DNA from: GCA-2716945 sp964342835
GTDB taxonomy: Bacteria > Pseudomonadota > Gammaproteobacteria > GCA-002705445 > GCA-002716945
NCBI GenBank assembly: GCA_964342835.1
Contig: CAYFGJ010000029.1
Coordinates: 1 to 12,123 of the forward strand
Direction of reading: 5' to 3'
DNA length: 12,123 bases
Of this stretch, positions 1 to 8,070 are shown piece by piece. Numbering within the stretch: position 1 is the stretch's first letter; every line of letters begins with the position of its first letter. The position numbers and the translations under genes are program-made. Below the pieces are notes generated by a model. That model was given only the letters and a program-made list of their open reading frames with translations. It was not told the DNA's origin and made no database searches.

Positions 1-199
1 CACCATAATATCTTTTTGAAGGATAACCTTCTGCATATTTATTTGTTAGCAGAGAACCTTGTGCTTCTAATACTCTTGGACTAGCATAATTTTCAGATGC
101 TATTAACTCAATATGTTCCTCTTGTCTTCTAATCTCTTTTTTTATCGCATCATTTAGCTCGTTATCAAAGCCAGCTATTTTCATATCCACACTAAACAT
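1..199 (-). CDS. glyA: Serine hydroxymethyltransferase, N-terminal part (cut by window edge)
   Basis: The first 66 codons of a PLP enzyme that converts serine and tetrahydrofolate to glycine and 5,10-methylene-tetrahydrofolate in the cytoplasm. The translation contains EEHIELIASENYASP at about residues 27-41 and LTNKYAEGYPSKRYYG near the window edge, both hallmark GlyA segments. The ATG at 199 is preferred over the in-frame ATG at 184: a GGAG lies 5 nt upstream of it, and the resulting N-terminus lines up with the E. coli protein as I recall it. It lies 58 bp downstream of the soxB stop on the same strand, so it may be the last gene of the purL-msrPQ-soxB unit or have its own promoter. The glycine and one-carbon units it makes feed purine synthesis, which fits the purL link. 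The C-terminal ~350 residues are outside the window. Confidence 0.95.
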   Translation of the reverse strand, partial: MFSVDMKIAGFDNELNDAIKKEIRRQEEHIELIASENYASPRVLEAQGSLLTNKYAEGYPSKRYYG

Positions 200-204
200 A
201 AAAA

Positions 205-208
205 CTCC
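205..208 (-). promoter_or_regulatory. Shine-Dalgarno site of glyA
   Basis: GGAG on the minus strand, 5 nt before the ATG at 199. It decides the glyA start against the second in-frame ATG at 184, which has no comparable site. Confidence 0.7.
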
Positions 209-245
209 ATTAAATATTGAAACATTGAAATATTAACATTTAATG
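208..245 (-). repeat. AT-rich inverted repeat in the soxB-glyA spacer
   Basis: Minus-strand arms CATTAAAT (245-238) and ATTTAATG (215-208) are perfect 8-base complements. Between them is an inner AATATT/AATATT pair around a loop of about 10 nt. The 3' arm touches the GGAG ribosome site of glyA, so a hairpin could mask it. There is no U-run after it, so it is not a standard terminator. In DNA this AT-rich such a repeat can arise by chance. Confidence 0.3.
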
Positions 246-257
246 TCTTTTTTGTAA

Positions 258-1980
258 CTATGTTTCTATTCCAATATTATTGTCTTCGGATTTTATTTTA
301 GGGGTAAAACTAGTATTTATGTCATAATTTTTAATATTTTGTATATATTTACTGGTTATCTCCCAAATAGGTTTCCCAGATTCCTCTTGATTAACGCTTG
401 CCCATCCACTTACTTTATATGATTTATGTGGTTGTATTTTTTTTCCATTAGATAACTCTAAATTGGAGATACGATTATTAAAAGATGCTTGAGGAGTAAT
501 AGTATATTTAATTCCTTTTGTTCTAACCATATCTCCCCCTTGTTGTAAATATGGATCAGGATTGAATAAATTATCAGCCACATCTTCTAATATTGTTTTT
601 ATTAGTTTTCCTGACATTTCTCTAGTATATGTATTTGGATAAGTGATAGCTGTATGATTATATATCTTTCATTCTTATTTGTTCACCTGCTAATACAGTT
701 GTTCCCCATCTAAATCCCGGTGACAATGAAATCTCAGTATCAAGTACAGTATTCATTGCATCGCACAATAAATTATCAAAAGTGCCGTTAAAATTACTCC
801 TTCTATATAAAGTAGCGTTAGTTCTACCAATACTTTTGTTTAATAATAAATTATGAGGATTGTTTTTTTTAATAATTAAATTATTCATTGTATGCGAAGG
901 TTTTATTAAATCAGAGAAAATAGGAATTAATCTATATTTATAATCAAATGAATGATTTTTAATCTTCAAATCTAAAGATGAAATAAATTTACCATTGCAA
1001 CCAGAATTAATAATAAGTGTTCTTCCGGTATTATTTACTATTTCAAGAGGTTTAGGTAATACATCATGTGTATGACCTCCAAAGATTATATCTAACCCAG
1101 AGACATTTTGTGCAATTTTTTTATCTACATCTACCCCATTATGAGAAAGTAAAACGGTTAAAGATGTTTTTTCTGTATTTTTAATTTGATTGACTAATTT
1201 TTGCAACTCTTTTTCTTTTATTCCAAAAGTTAAATTTGGAATAAATCGTTTAGGATTAGCTATAGGAGTATATGGAAACGCCTGACCAATAATGGCTATT
1301 TTCACATTATTTATTTCTTTTATTGTATATGGTTTTTGATAATGATTATCTTCATCTATAGGCTCAATATCATTAAAAATAGCTTCTTCATTCAACATTA
1401 TATTTTGGGCAACAAAATCTCCTTTAAACAAAGAAATATTTTCTAAAAATATTTTTTCTCCATATGTGAATTCCCAATGTCCAGTCATAACATCAACACC
1501 TAAAAGGTTTGAAGCTTCAACCATATCTTTACCATTTTCTAGTAATGAAAGACCAGTTCCTTGCCAAGTATCTCCACCATCAAGTAAAAGACAATTATTA
1601 TTAGACTCCTCCCTCAATTGATCAATAATAGTTTTTAAATACGCATAACCACCAATCTTTCCATATTTACTTGCTAAAATATTAAAATTTAAATATGTAT
1701 ATGCGTGTTTATATATATCATTATCTATACCGTAATATTTTAAAAATTTATTTCCAACAATATGCGGAGGTTTATTTTTATTAACACCTACGCCTATATT
1801 GTAATTTGGTTCTCTAAAATAATTTGGCTCTAATTGTGCATGTGTATCTGTAATATGCAACAGTCTGATGTCTCCATATTTTTCAAAATTATATATATTG
1901 GAATTATTTGCATAACTTTTTTGTATAATTCCAGAAAAATATGTTGCTAGTAGTAATTGTAAAAAATCTCTTCTATTCAT
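258..1980 (-). pseudogene. soxB: Thiosulfohydrolase SoxB, reading frame broken by a frameshift
   Basis: SoxB is the periplasmic dimanganese enzyme that hydrolyses the sulfonate from the SoxY carrier during thiosulfate oxidation. The 5' frame (1980-658, 440 residues) starts with a twin-arginine signal (NRRDF, then a hydrophobic stretch to about residue 19). It carries the metallophosphoesterase motifs ITDTHAQ (D45, H47), LLDGGDTWQGT (about 133-142), TGHWEFTYG (166-174) and GGHTHD, and ends at TAA after MKDI. The next frame (659-258, 133 residues) continues at once as NHTAITYPNTYTRE, then ILEDVADNLFNPDPY and QQGGDMVR, the conserved 5'-nucleotidase C-terminal domain. Joined, the protein is about 573 residues, a normal SoxB length. 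Its ATG overlaps the msrQ stop by 8 bp with no clear ribosome site, suggesting translational coupling. As written no intact SoxB is made; a sequencing error, a recent mutation or frameshifting are all possible. Confidence 0.9.
657..666 (-). other. Frameshift site in soxB at an AT dinucleotide run
   Basis: The minus strand reads GATATATAAT, in frame GAT ATA TAA (stop). Adding one AT unit would give GAT ATA TAT AAT, restoring Asp-Ile-Tyr-Asn ahead of HTAITYP. Family SoxB proteins usually have a Tyr just before this Asn/Asp-His-Thr, so loss of one AT unit explains the break well. The sequence cannot tell a real 2-bp deletion from an assembly error. Confidence 0.75.
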
Positions 1981-2527
1981 TTTTATATAATGGAAATAAT
2001 TTAATAAATATAATTAATAAAAATAAAAATACATAAATATAAAATAACATATAATCAGCTTTAATTATCATATTATAATGGATAAACGAAAAAACTATAA
2101 TTATATAAATTGAACGATGTATTAAATGCCAATAAGATTTAGTAAGATTTTTTATATAGTCAATTGAAGTAATTGCAAGGGGAATAAATAGAAGCAGAGC
2201 TATATAACCGCTTTGAATATACTTTCGGAATAATAAGTCATCTAAAAGCAACTTAGTATTAAAATTATTATCAAAAACATATAGAAAAAAATGAATTAGT
2301 GTACAGAAAAAAGTAATAAGGCCTAGAATTTTTCTATCTATATATTGATTAGATTTCTTATAAAGTGGCAATGATAGTATTAAAAGAAGATAAATTAATA
2401 CAATATACCCAGTCATCTTTATGATATATGACATAAGATCAAAAATGAGGTTATCAATTAAAGGATATATAAAAATAAAAACAATAGGAATGTTAAAATA
2501 AAAAAGAGTTTTTAATTTTATAGACAT
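1973..2527 (-). CDS. msrQ: Heme-binding membrane subunit of the MsrPQ methionine sulfoxide reductase
   Basis: MsrQ (formerly YedZ) is an inner-membrane heme b protein that passes electrons to periplasmic MsrP. The 184-residue product is almost all hydrophobic segments (about residues 8-25, 33-55, 66-85, 105-123, 138-155 and 158-177). Conserved features are LIHFFLYV (H79), the SYWHLIHRSIYI helix (H134, H137) and SFIHY (H150). The 13-residue gap from H137 to H150 matches the heme-ligand pair of the E. coli protein as I recall it. It starts 3 bp after the msrP stop with no visible ribosome site, so translation is probably coupled, and it overlaps soxB by 8 bp. Pairing with msrP supports the call strongly. 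Confidence 0.9.
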   Translation of the reverse strand: MSIKLKTLFYFNIPIVFIFIYPLIDNLIFDLMSYIIKMTGYIVLIYLLLILSLPLYKKSNQYIDRKILGLITFFCTLIHFFLYVFDNNFNTKLLLDDLLFRKYIQSGYIALLLFIPLAITSIDYIKNLTKSYWHLIHRSIYIIIVFSFIHYNMIIKADYMLFYIYVFLFLLIIFIKLFPLYKNE

Positions 2528-2530
2528 AAA

Positions 2531-3457
2531 CTAAAAGTTTTTCTTCAAATCCATTCCGTCATACATATGAGAAACAAATTTACTATAACCATTAAACATT
2601 TTAGTATCTCTTTTTCTAAATTCCCCTATTCTTCTTTCTCTTGCTTGACTCCATCTAGGGTGTGAGACATATGGATTTACATTCGAATAAAAACCATACT
2701 CATTTGGTGTTTGCTGGTTCCATGTACATATAGGTTGTTTTTCTACAAGTTTAATTTTTACAATAGATTTTATGCTTTTAAATCCATACTTCCAAGGAAC
2801 AATAAGTCTTATGGGGGAACCGTTTTGATTTGGTAATACTCTTCCATAAAGTCCTACAGAGATAATAGTTAATGGATTCATTGCTTCATCCATACGTAGT
2901 CCTTCCCTATATGGCCAATTTAAAATTTCTCGTTTTTGTCCAGGTAAATTTTCACGATCCAGGATAGATTCAAACGCAACATATTTAGCTTTAGATGTTG
3001 GTTTTGATAATTTAATAATTTTATTTAATTCAAATCCAATCCACGGAATTACCATAGACCATGCTTCTACACATCTAAGCCTATAAATACGTTCTTCTAA
3101 CTGAAATTTTTTTAATAAATCATCAGTTTTAATAACAAAACTATTTTCTACTTCTCCTTCAATTGATAATTTCCAATTATCCGTGTTTAATTTATTTGCA
3201 TTTAACATGGGATCTCTTTTCCCCGTTCCTAATTCATAGAAATTGTTATAGGATGTAATTTGTTTGATAGTATTTGTTTGTTCATTTGAACTGTATTCAA
3301 TATCTTTCTTAAAAGATAAATCATTGTTTTTAGCAGCTAATAAATTTGATAGTGTTAAAAAAGAGAAAGCAATAGATGATTTAATAATTTTTCTTCTATT
3401 ATGAAAAAGTTTTTCGTTAGTTATTTGATTTTCTTTTACAATATTATATTTTGACAT
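2531..3457 (-). CDS. msrP: Periplasmic methionine sulfoxide reductase, molybdopterin catalytic subunit
   Basis: MsrP (formerly YedY) reduces methionine sulfoxide in oxidised periplasmic proteins, using a molybdenum cofactor and electrons from MsrQ. The 308-residue product has a twin-arginine export signal (HNRRKIIKSS at 19-28, a hydrophobic stretch to about 40, then AAK). It has the family segments YNNFYELGTGKRDP (70-83), WKLSIEGEV (95-103) and RLRCVEAWSMVIPW (126-139), where C129 is the expected Mo ligand. PIRLIVPWKYGFKSIKSI and HPRWSQA follow. The length is close to the usual 310-335. Its ATG directly follows the purL TAA (3458-3460), and a GGA within the purL end, about 9 nt upstream, may serve as ribosome site. 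Since SoxB is periplasmic too, oxidative-damage repair beside sulfur oxidation makes sense, but that link is inferred. Confidence 0.94.
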   Translation of the reverse strand: MSKYNIVKENQITNEKLFHNRRKIIKSSIAFSFLTLSNLLAAKNNDLSFKKDIEYSSNEQTNTIKQITSYNNFYELGTGKRDPMLNANKLNTDNWKLSIEGEVENSFVIKTDDLLKKFQLEERIYRLRCVEAWSMVIPWIGFELNKIIKLSKPTSKAKYVAFESILDRENLPGQKREILNWPYREGLRMDEAMNPLTIISVGLYGRVLPNQNGSPIRLIVPWKYGFKSIKSIVKIKLVEKQPICTWNQQTPNEYGFYSNVNPYVSHPRWSQARERRIGEFRKRDTKMFNGYSKFVSHMYDGMDLKKNF

Positions 3458-6400
3458 TTATTTAATCCATTCTCTTGTATTATAAAACAATTTTTTCCAT
3501 GGTGATATTTTCCATTCTTCTGGTGCCCAAGAAAAATTTGACAAACTAAACAATCGTTCAGGATGAGGCATCATTATATTTATCCTACCATCTTTATTAC
3601 AAAATCCAGTTGCTCCATCTATAGATCCATTTGGGTTAAATGGGTATTGCTCTGTATTTTTCCCATTTAATGAGTATTTCATTGTTACTTGTTTGAGTTG
3701 TTTTTTATTTTGAATGTCTATTCTTCCTTCACCATGTGACACAATAATAGGAATCATCGATCCTTCCATATCCTTAAATAATATAGAGTTAGATTTAGTT
3801 ATATTGACATTAACTTGTCGTGCTTCAAATTGATTGGATTTATTTTGAACAAATTTTGGCCAGTGTGTCGCACCTGGAATCAGATGTTTGAGATGGGAAA
3901 GCATTTGACATCCATTGCAGACACCTAATACAAACTTATGCTTGTTATGAAAAAACTTGTACATATTAGACGAAAGATAATCATTATATAAAATTTTATT
4001 CGCCCACCCATAACCTGCTCCTAATACATCTCCAAAAGAAAAACCTCCACAAATTGCTAGACCATCAAATGTTTGTAATCTAGATGGATTATCAGTTAAG
4101 TCATTAGTATGCAAATCAAAACAATCAAAACCGGATTGTATGAATGAATTAGCCATCTCTTTATGGCCATTGGTCCCTTGTTCTCTGAATATAGCAACTT
4201 TTGGTTTATTTTTAAGATTTAAATATATTTTAGATATAGGTTTATGTTTAAAAGTTATATAAGGGTTATATGTAAGTGGCGTTTGTTTTTTGATTTCATA
4301 TTCAGCTTCTGCTGTAGAAGAATTATCTCTTATGGATTGTATCTTATAGGACAAATAACTCCAATACGCTCTGAGAGAACTCAAAGATATAAAAATTGGT
4401 TTTTTAGTTGCAATATAACAAAATTGATTTGTATTTCCACTTTGAAGATCTGAGAATATATCTCCAATACGTTTTGTTTGTTTAGTGAGTAGATATGATT
4501 TAATTATCTTTTCAAACTTTTCTATATCAGAATCATTAACAGCTACAACACAACCTAATTCTTCATTAAACAAATATTCAATTAATTTAGTATCAGAAAA
4601 CTTTCCAAGATCCTTTTCATCTATTGAGAAAGATGAATTTGATGCAAAAGCCATTTCAGATAAAGTTACAAATAATCCTCCATCAGATTTATCATGATAA
4701 GCATTAATTATTTTGTTTTTAATTAGTTTTTGTATGCAATTAAAGAAATTAATAATAAGGTTTATATTGTCTAATTTGGGTATATCTTGATCTATAATGT
4801 TAAGTGATTGATGTAATGCTGATCCACCCATTCTATTTTTACCTGAACCAAGATCAATGAGATATAAATTTTGAGAATCTTTGCAATACGGAGTTATGTG
4901 TAAATTGACATCTTGAATTGATGAAAAGGCAGATAGTACTAGGCTGACAGGGCTTTCTACTACATATTCTTTTTGATTATTCATCCATGTGGTATTCATT
5001 GATAGAGAATCTTTTCCAACTGGAATTGTTATATTAGTTTTTTTAGAAAGTTGTGCAAGTTTTGATACAGCATCATAAAGTGATTTTAACTCATTATTGT
5101 TTGTTGATGATGCCATCCAATTTGCAGACATTTTAATTTTAGATATATCACCTATATAGGTGGATGCAATATTTGTTAATACTTCACCAAAGATCATTCC
5201 AACAGATGCAGAAGAATCTGTAATGGCAATATTAGGTTTTTCACCAATTGTCATAGTCTGTCCTGATTTAGAATTTAAGTCTGTCTTAGTGATAGCAACA
5301 TTTGAGACAGGTACTTGAAATGGTCCTACCATTTGATCTCTTACTACTAACCCAGAAACAGATCTGTCTCCAATAGTAATTAAAAAACTTTTGTCGGATA
5401 CAGATGGCATCATAAGCACATGTTCTATACATCTTATAATATCAGGATATTTAAATTTAGATTTATTAATAACAGTCCGACTATTACTATTTATTTTAAT
5501 TGGTGTTATAGGTGGTTTACCTAATAAATAAGACATAGGTATGTCTATTGGTGTTTCATTATAATAACTAACTATTAATCTTTTCTCGGTGGTTACATTA
5601 CCTATCAAATAATATGGACAATTTTCTCTTTTACATATTTCACTAAATATCTTCATGTTAAGTGAAGACAATACAACAACATATCTCTCTTGAGATTCAT
5701 TACACCAAATTTCTAATGGTGACATATTTTTCTCTGCATTTATTACTTTATCTAAATAAATACGTGCTCCTTTTTTAGATTCATTAACTATTTCTGGAAT
5801 TGCATTACTAAGACCCCCAGCACCTACATCATGAATACTCTTTATTGGATTATGTTTCATGTAAGTGCATTCATTAATGACTTCTTGGCATCTTCTTTGT
5901 ATTTCTGCATTATCACGTTGAACAGAGGCATAATCCAAAGCTTTTGAACTTTTTCCTGACTTGAGTGATGAAGCAGCACCACCTCCTAGTCCAATTTTAT
6001 ATGAATAGCCACCGATAATGACAATACAATCATTATTATTTAATTTTTCTTTTTTACTAAGATTTATATTTATTTTTCCAATACCACCTGCAATCATTAT
6101 TGGTTTATGAAATCCCATGTATTTTTTTGTTTTAGAATTATTTATCATTTCAAATTCCATTGTTCTGAAATATCCAAAGATATTAGGTCTACCGAATTCA
6201 TTGTTATACCTAGCAGCTCCAATTGGAGCGTCAATTATTATATCTAGCGCACTTTTAATTCTCTCAGGATAAGAAATTGATTTTTTCTCCCAAGGTAATA
6301 CGGCATCTTTAATATTTAAATTTGATAAAGTAAAACCACAGAAACCAATTTTTGGTGTTGACCCTCTTCCAGTTGCACCTTCATCTCTTATTTCACCACC

Positions 6401-7255
6401 AGATCCTGTTGCAGCACCATGATATGGTGAGATAGCAGTAGGGTGATTATGCGTTTCTGCCTTTATAATATAAGCTTCATTATTATTCTTACTTATATAT
6501 TTTTTATCTGCATTCAATATTAAATCTGAAGTTTTATAACCTTTTATAATTGAAGAATTGTCTGTATATGCAGATATAACATCTTTGTTAATTTTTTGAT
6601 ATGTTGATTTAATATGTGAAAATAAAGTCTTTTTCTTTTTTATTTGATCTATATAATAATCTGAATTAAATATTTTATGTCTGCAGTGTTCAGAATTAAT
6701 CTGTGAAAACATCATTAATTCTACATCGGTTGGATCACGCTTTAATTTTCTATAAATATTTTTTAAATATACAATTTCATTGTTTGATAATGCTAATGAC
6801 ATTAAATCAGCATAATTTTTAATTTTATTGATTTTAATTATTTGGTGTTTTTGTTTTTCATCTTTTATCTCTTTATTAAAATATTTTCTAATTGAGTCTA
6901 TATTGTTAATCCTTATTTCAGTCATTTTATCTATATGGACGGATTTATTTGTCTGGCTGCTTCTAACTCTTCCTGTGTATCCTGTCCAATTTCTACCAAC
7001 TTCAATCTCTATATCATCTGGCAAATCACAAGACTTGATAACATCTGTAGCTTTACTGGACCATGGTGACAAGAAATTTGACCGATTAAATACTCCTCCG
7101 ACGTTTCTTTCTTCCATAAGATTTTTTTTATATTTAGCTGTAAGTATTATTTCGAGTTTTTTAATATCTTTATTATCAAGAGTTTCTGCAGTTCTAACCC
7201 TATAAATCATAGAATAATATGAGTTTTTGTGCTCTTTTTTGAAGAAATATTGCAT
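3458..7255 (-). CDS. purL: Phosphoribosylformylglycinamidine synthase, single-chain
   Basis: PurL converts FGAR, glutamine and ATP to FGAM in the fourth step of purine synthesis. The 1265 residues follow the large-type layout: a PurS-like N-terminal region, FLSPWSSKATD (61-71), NSEHCRHKIFN (187-197), KAETHNHPTAISP (265-277) and a glycine-rich AATGSGGEIRDEGATGRG (281-298). A second synthetase half follows, then a C-terminal class I glutaminase. The glutaminase triad is visible as C1113 (GVCNGCQM), H1231 and E1233 (MPHPERLF). Relative to the E. coli protein as I recall it (1295 residues), the segment before SPWSSKATD is about 22 residues shorter. No extension is possible because an in-frame TAG lies at 7259-7261. 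The ATG at 7255 has no Shine-Dalgarno, and Met16 (7210) is an alternative with none either. It is divergent from ssrA and heads the msrP-msrQ-soxB unit. Confidence 0.97.
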   Translation of the reverse strand: MQYFFKKEHKNSYYSMIYRVRTAETLDNKDIKKLEIILTAKYKKNLMEERNVGGVFNRSNFLSPWSSKATDVIKSCDLPDDIEIEVGRNWTGYTGRVRSSQTNKSVHIDKMTEIRINNIDSIRKYFNKEIKDEKQKHQIIKINKIKNYADLMSLALSNNEIVYLKNIYRKLKRDPTDVELMMFSQINSEHCRHKIFNSDYYIDQIKKKKTLFSHIKSTYQKINKDVISAYTDNSSIIKGYKTSDLILNADKKYISKNNNEAYIIKAETHNHPTAISPYHGAATGSGGEIRDEGATGRGSTPKIGFCGFTLSNLNIKDAVLPWEKKSISYPERIKSALDIIIDAPIGAARYNNEFGRPNIFGYFRTMEFEMINNSKTKKYMGFHKPIMIAGGIGKININLSKKEKLNNNDCIVIIGGYSYKIGLGGGAASSLKSGKSSKALDYASVQRDNAEIQRRCQEVINECTYMKHNPIKSIHDVGAGGLSNAIPEIVNESKKGARIYLDKVINAEKNMSPLEIWCNESQERYVVVLSSLNMKIFSEICKRENCPYYLIGNVTTEKRLIVSYYNETPIDIPMSYLLGKPPITPIKINSNSRTVINKSKFKYPDIIRCIEHVLMMPSVSDKSFLITIGDRSVSGLVVRDQMVGPFQVPVSNVAITKTDLNSKSGQTMTIGEKPNIAITDSSASVGMIFGEVLTNIASTYIGDISKIKMSANWMASSTNNNELKSLYDAVSKLAQLSKKTNITIPVGKDSLSMNTTWMNNQKEYVVESPVSLVLSAFSSIQDVNLHITPYCKDSQNLYLIDLGSGKNRMGGSALHQSLNIIDQDIPKLDNINLIINFFNCIQKLIKNKIINAYHDKSDGGLFVTLSEMAFASNSSFSIDEKDLGKFSDTKLIEYLFNEELGCVVAVNDSDIEKFEKIIKSYLLTKQTKRIGDIFSDLQSGNTNQFCYIATKKPIFISLSSLRAYWSYLSYKIQSIRDNSSTAEAEYEIKKQTPLTYNPYITFKHKPISKIYLNLKNKPKVAIFREQGTNGHKEMANSFIQSGFDCFDLHTNDLTDNPSRLQTFDGLAICGGFSFGDVLGAGYGWANKILYNDYLSSNMYKFFHNKHKFVLGVCNGCQMLSHLKHLIPGATHWPKFVQNKSNQFEARQVNVNITKSNSILFKDMEGSMIPIIVSHGEGRIDIQNKKQLKQVTMKYSLNGKNTEQYPFNPNGSIDGATGFCNKDGRINIMMPHPERLFSLSNFSWAPEEWKISPWKKLFYNTREWIK

Positions 7256-7282
7256 ATACTAGTATAAATATAGTAATACAAT

Positions 7283-7311
7283 TTGATTGTTTTTTCTAAA
7301 TTATGTATAAC
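7283..7311 (+). promoter_or_regulatory. Sigma-70-type promoter of ssrA
   Basis: TTGATT (7283-7288) and TATAAC (7306-7311) are separated by exactly 17 bp. Transcription would begin near 7318, about 11 nt before the mature tmRNA 5' end at 7329. This fits a short leader removed by RNase P. The rest of the 7256-7328 spacer, which must also hold the purL promoter, shows no second convincing pair. Confidence 0.7.
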
Positions 7312-7328
7312 TAATGAACTAAACTTCA

Positions 7329-7671
7329 GGGGGCGACCTGGCTTCGACGTGGGTTGCGATACCAGAGGTGCATGTCGAGTTTTCAGTATCTCGTTAATCT
7401 GCTGAGAAAATATAAACGCAGAAAATAAAACTTTTGCACTAGCAGCCTAACTGCCGCTAGCCTCTTTCAAAGTATGCTTATATGCTCTGAAATGAGGTCA
7501 TTTTAATAAGCTCGTGGCTTATAATCTTGTTGGTGAGCCATTAAATTAAAACAAGATATGTATTATGTAGGATGTTTGTAACCAGCATAATAATGAAATT
7601 TAAAACAAACTAAACATGTAGTACCAATGGCTGAACGCTCTCGGACGCGGGTTCGATTCCCGCCGCCTCCA
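7329..7671 (+). ncRNA. ssrA: Transfer-messenger RNA (tmRNA), one-piece
   Basis: tmRNA rescues stalled ribosomes with SmpB and tags the unfinished protein for proteolysis. The 5' end GGGGGCG (7329-7335) pairs with CGCCTCC (7664-7670) as a 7-bp acceptor stem with one G-U pair. The tRNA-like part shows GGCTTCGACG near the 5' end and a T arm GCGGG-TTCGATT-CCCGC near 7647-7663. ACTAAACATGTAGTACCAATGG (in its 3' half) resembles the conserved ACTAAGCATGTAGTACC of E. coli. The resume codon GCA at 7418 opens a tag reading frame ending at TAA 7450. After the discriminator A7671 the DNA reads ACA, not CCA, so the CCA end would have to be added enzymatically. No intrinsic terminator is visible before the convergent gene that ends at 7681. 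Confidence 0.97.
7418..7450 (+). other. tmRNA tag reading frame (AENKTFALAA)
   Basis: GCA GAA AAT AAA ACT TTT GCA CTA GCA GCC TAA encodes ten residues ending in ALAA, the degron read by ClpXP and related proteases. The charged alanine of the tmRNA precedes them. The TAAAC directly before GCA resembles the upstream resume signal of many proteobacterial tmRNAs. The E. coli equivalent ends YALAA where this one ends FALAA. Confidence 0.92.
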
Positions 7672-7680
7672 ACAAAATAA

Positions 7681-8070
7681 CTATAAAGATTTGATAAGAT
7701 CAATAAAATACATAAATGCAGTACTAGTTGAAGTAAAAAATTTTGAGTCATTATACTCATCATTAAATTTGTTATATAAGAAGAATTCCCAAGTTGTATA
7801 TATTTCAGAACCTTCTTCGGTGGTATAATCTTGAAGAATCAAAGTTAAAACAAGATTATTTTTTTTGGAAACATATTTAATTGCGCAAGCACTAACCGAA
7901 TAATCACATTTTTGTATAAATATATTATTCAGATATTTTTCATATTGACTTTTAAAATATTTACGTTTTGCGCGTAAGTTTTTTAGATAAAGATTTTTAT
8001 GTTTTGGTTCATTTGTATATAATAATTTATTACGTTTTTTCTTTAATTCATCAAAAAAAATTTTAACCAT
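7681..8070 (-). CDS. Uncharacterised 129-residue protein
   Basis: I do not recognise this protein. The N-terminal half is very basic (FDELKKKRNK at about 6-15, YLKNLRAKRKYFKSQY at about 28-43) and probably helical. The C-terminal half looks like a small alpha/beta fold with alternating hydrophobic residues (about 72-105), ending in a hydrophobic helix (AFMYFIDLIKSL). There is no signal peptide and no clear metal or catalytic motif; the two cysteines (55 and 62) are seven residues apart. Its ATG overlaps the stop of the upstream oxygenase gene by 8 bp, so the two are almost surely co-translated and may share a pathway. It ends 10 bp from the tmRNA 3' end, convergent to it. The overlap with a good gene supports it being real. 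Confidence 0.65.
   Translation of the reverse strand: MVKIFFDELKKKRNKLLYTNEPKHKNLYLKNLRAKRKYFKSQYEKYLNNIFIQKCDYSVSACAIKYVSKKNNLVLTLILQDYTTEEGSEIYTTWEFFLYNKFNDEYNDSKFFTSTSTAFMYFIDLIKSL

Noticed and set aside
4244..4697. Two short plus-strand frames within purL
   Set aside because: Both are antisense to the conserved second half of PurL and resemble no family.
6828..7205. Plus-strand open frame of 125 codons inside purL
   Set aside because: It is antisense to conserved PurL sequence, its translation is a low-complexity Leu/Ser/Ile string, and it has no ribosome site. It is a shadow frame.
7256..7282. Possible purL promoter (TATACT at 7266-7261, minus strand)
   Set aside because: No -35 fits at 16-18 bp and the element is only 5 nt from the ATG; too weak to annotate in this AT-rich spacer.
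7563..7763. Minus-strand frame across the tmRNA 3' half
   Set aside because: It is antisense to the tRNA-like domain; the GGNRTRVRERSAIG-type peptide is the familiar false translation of a tRNA-like 3' end.
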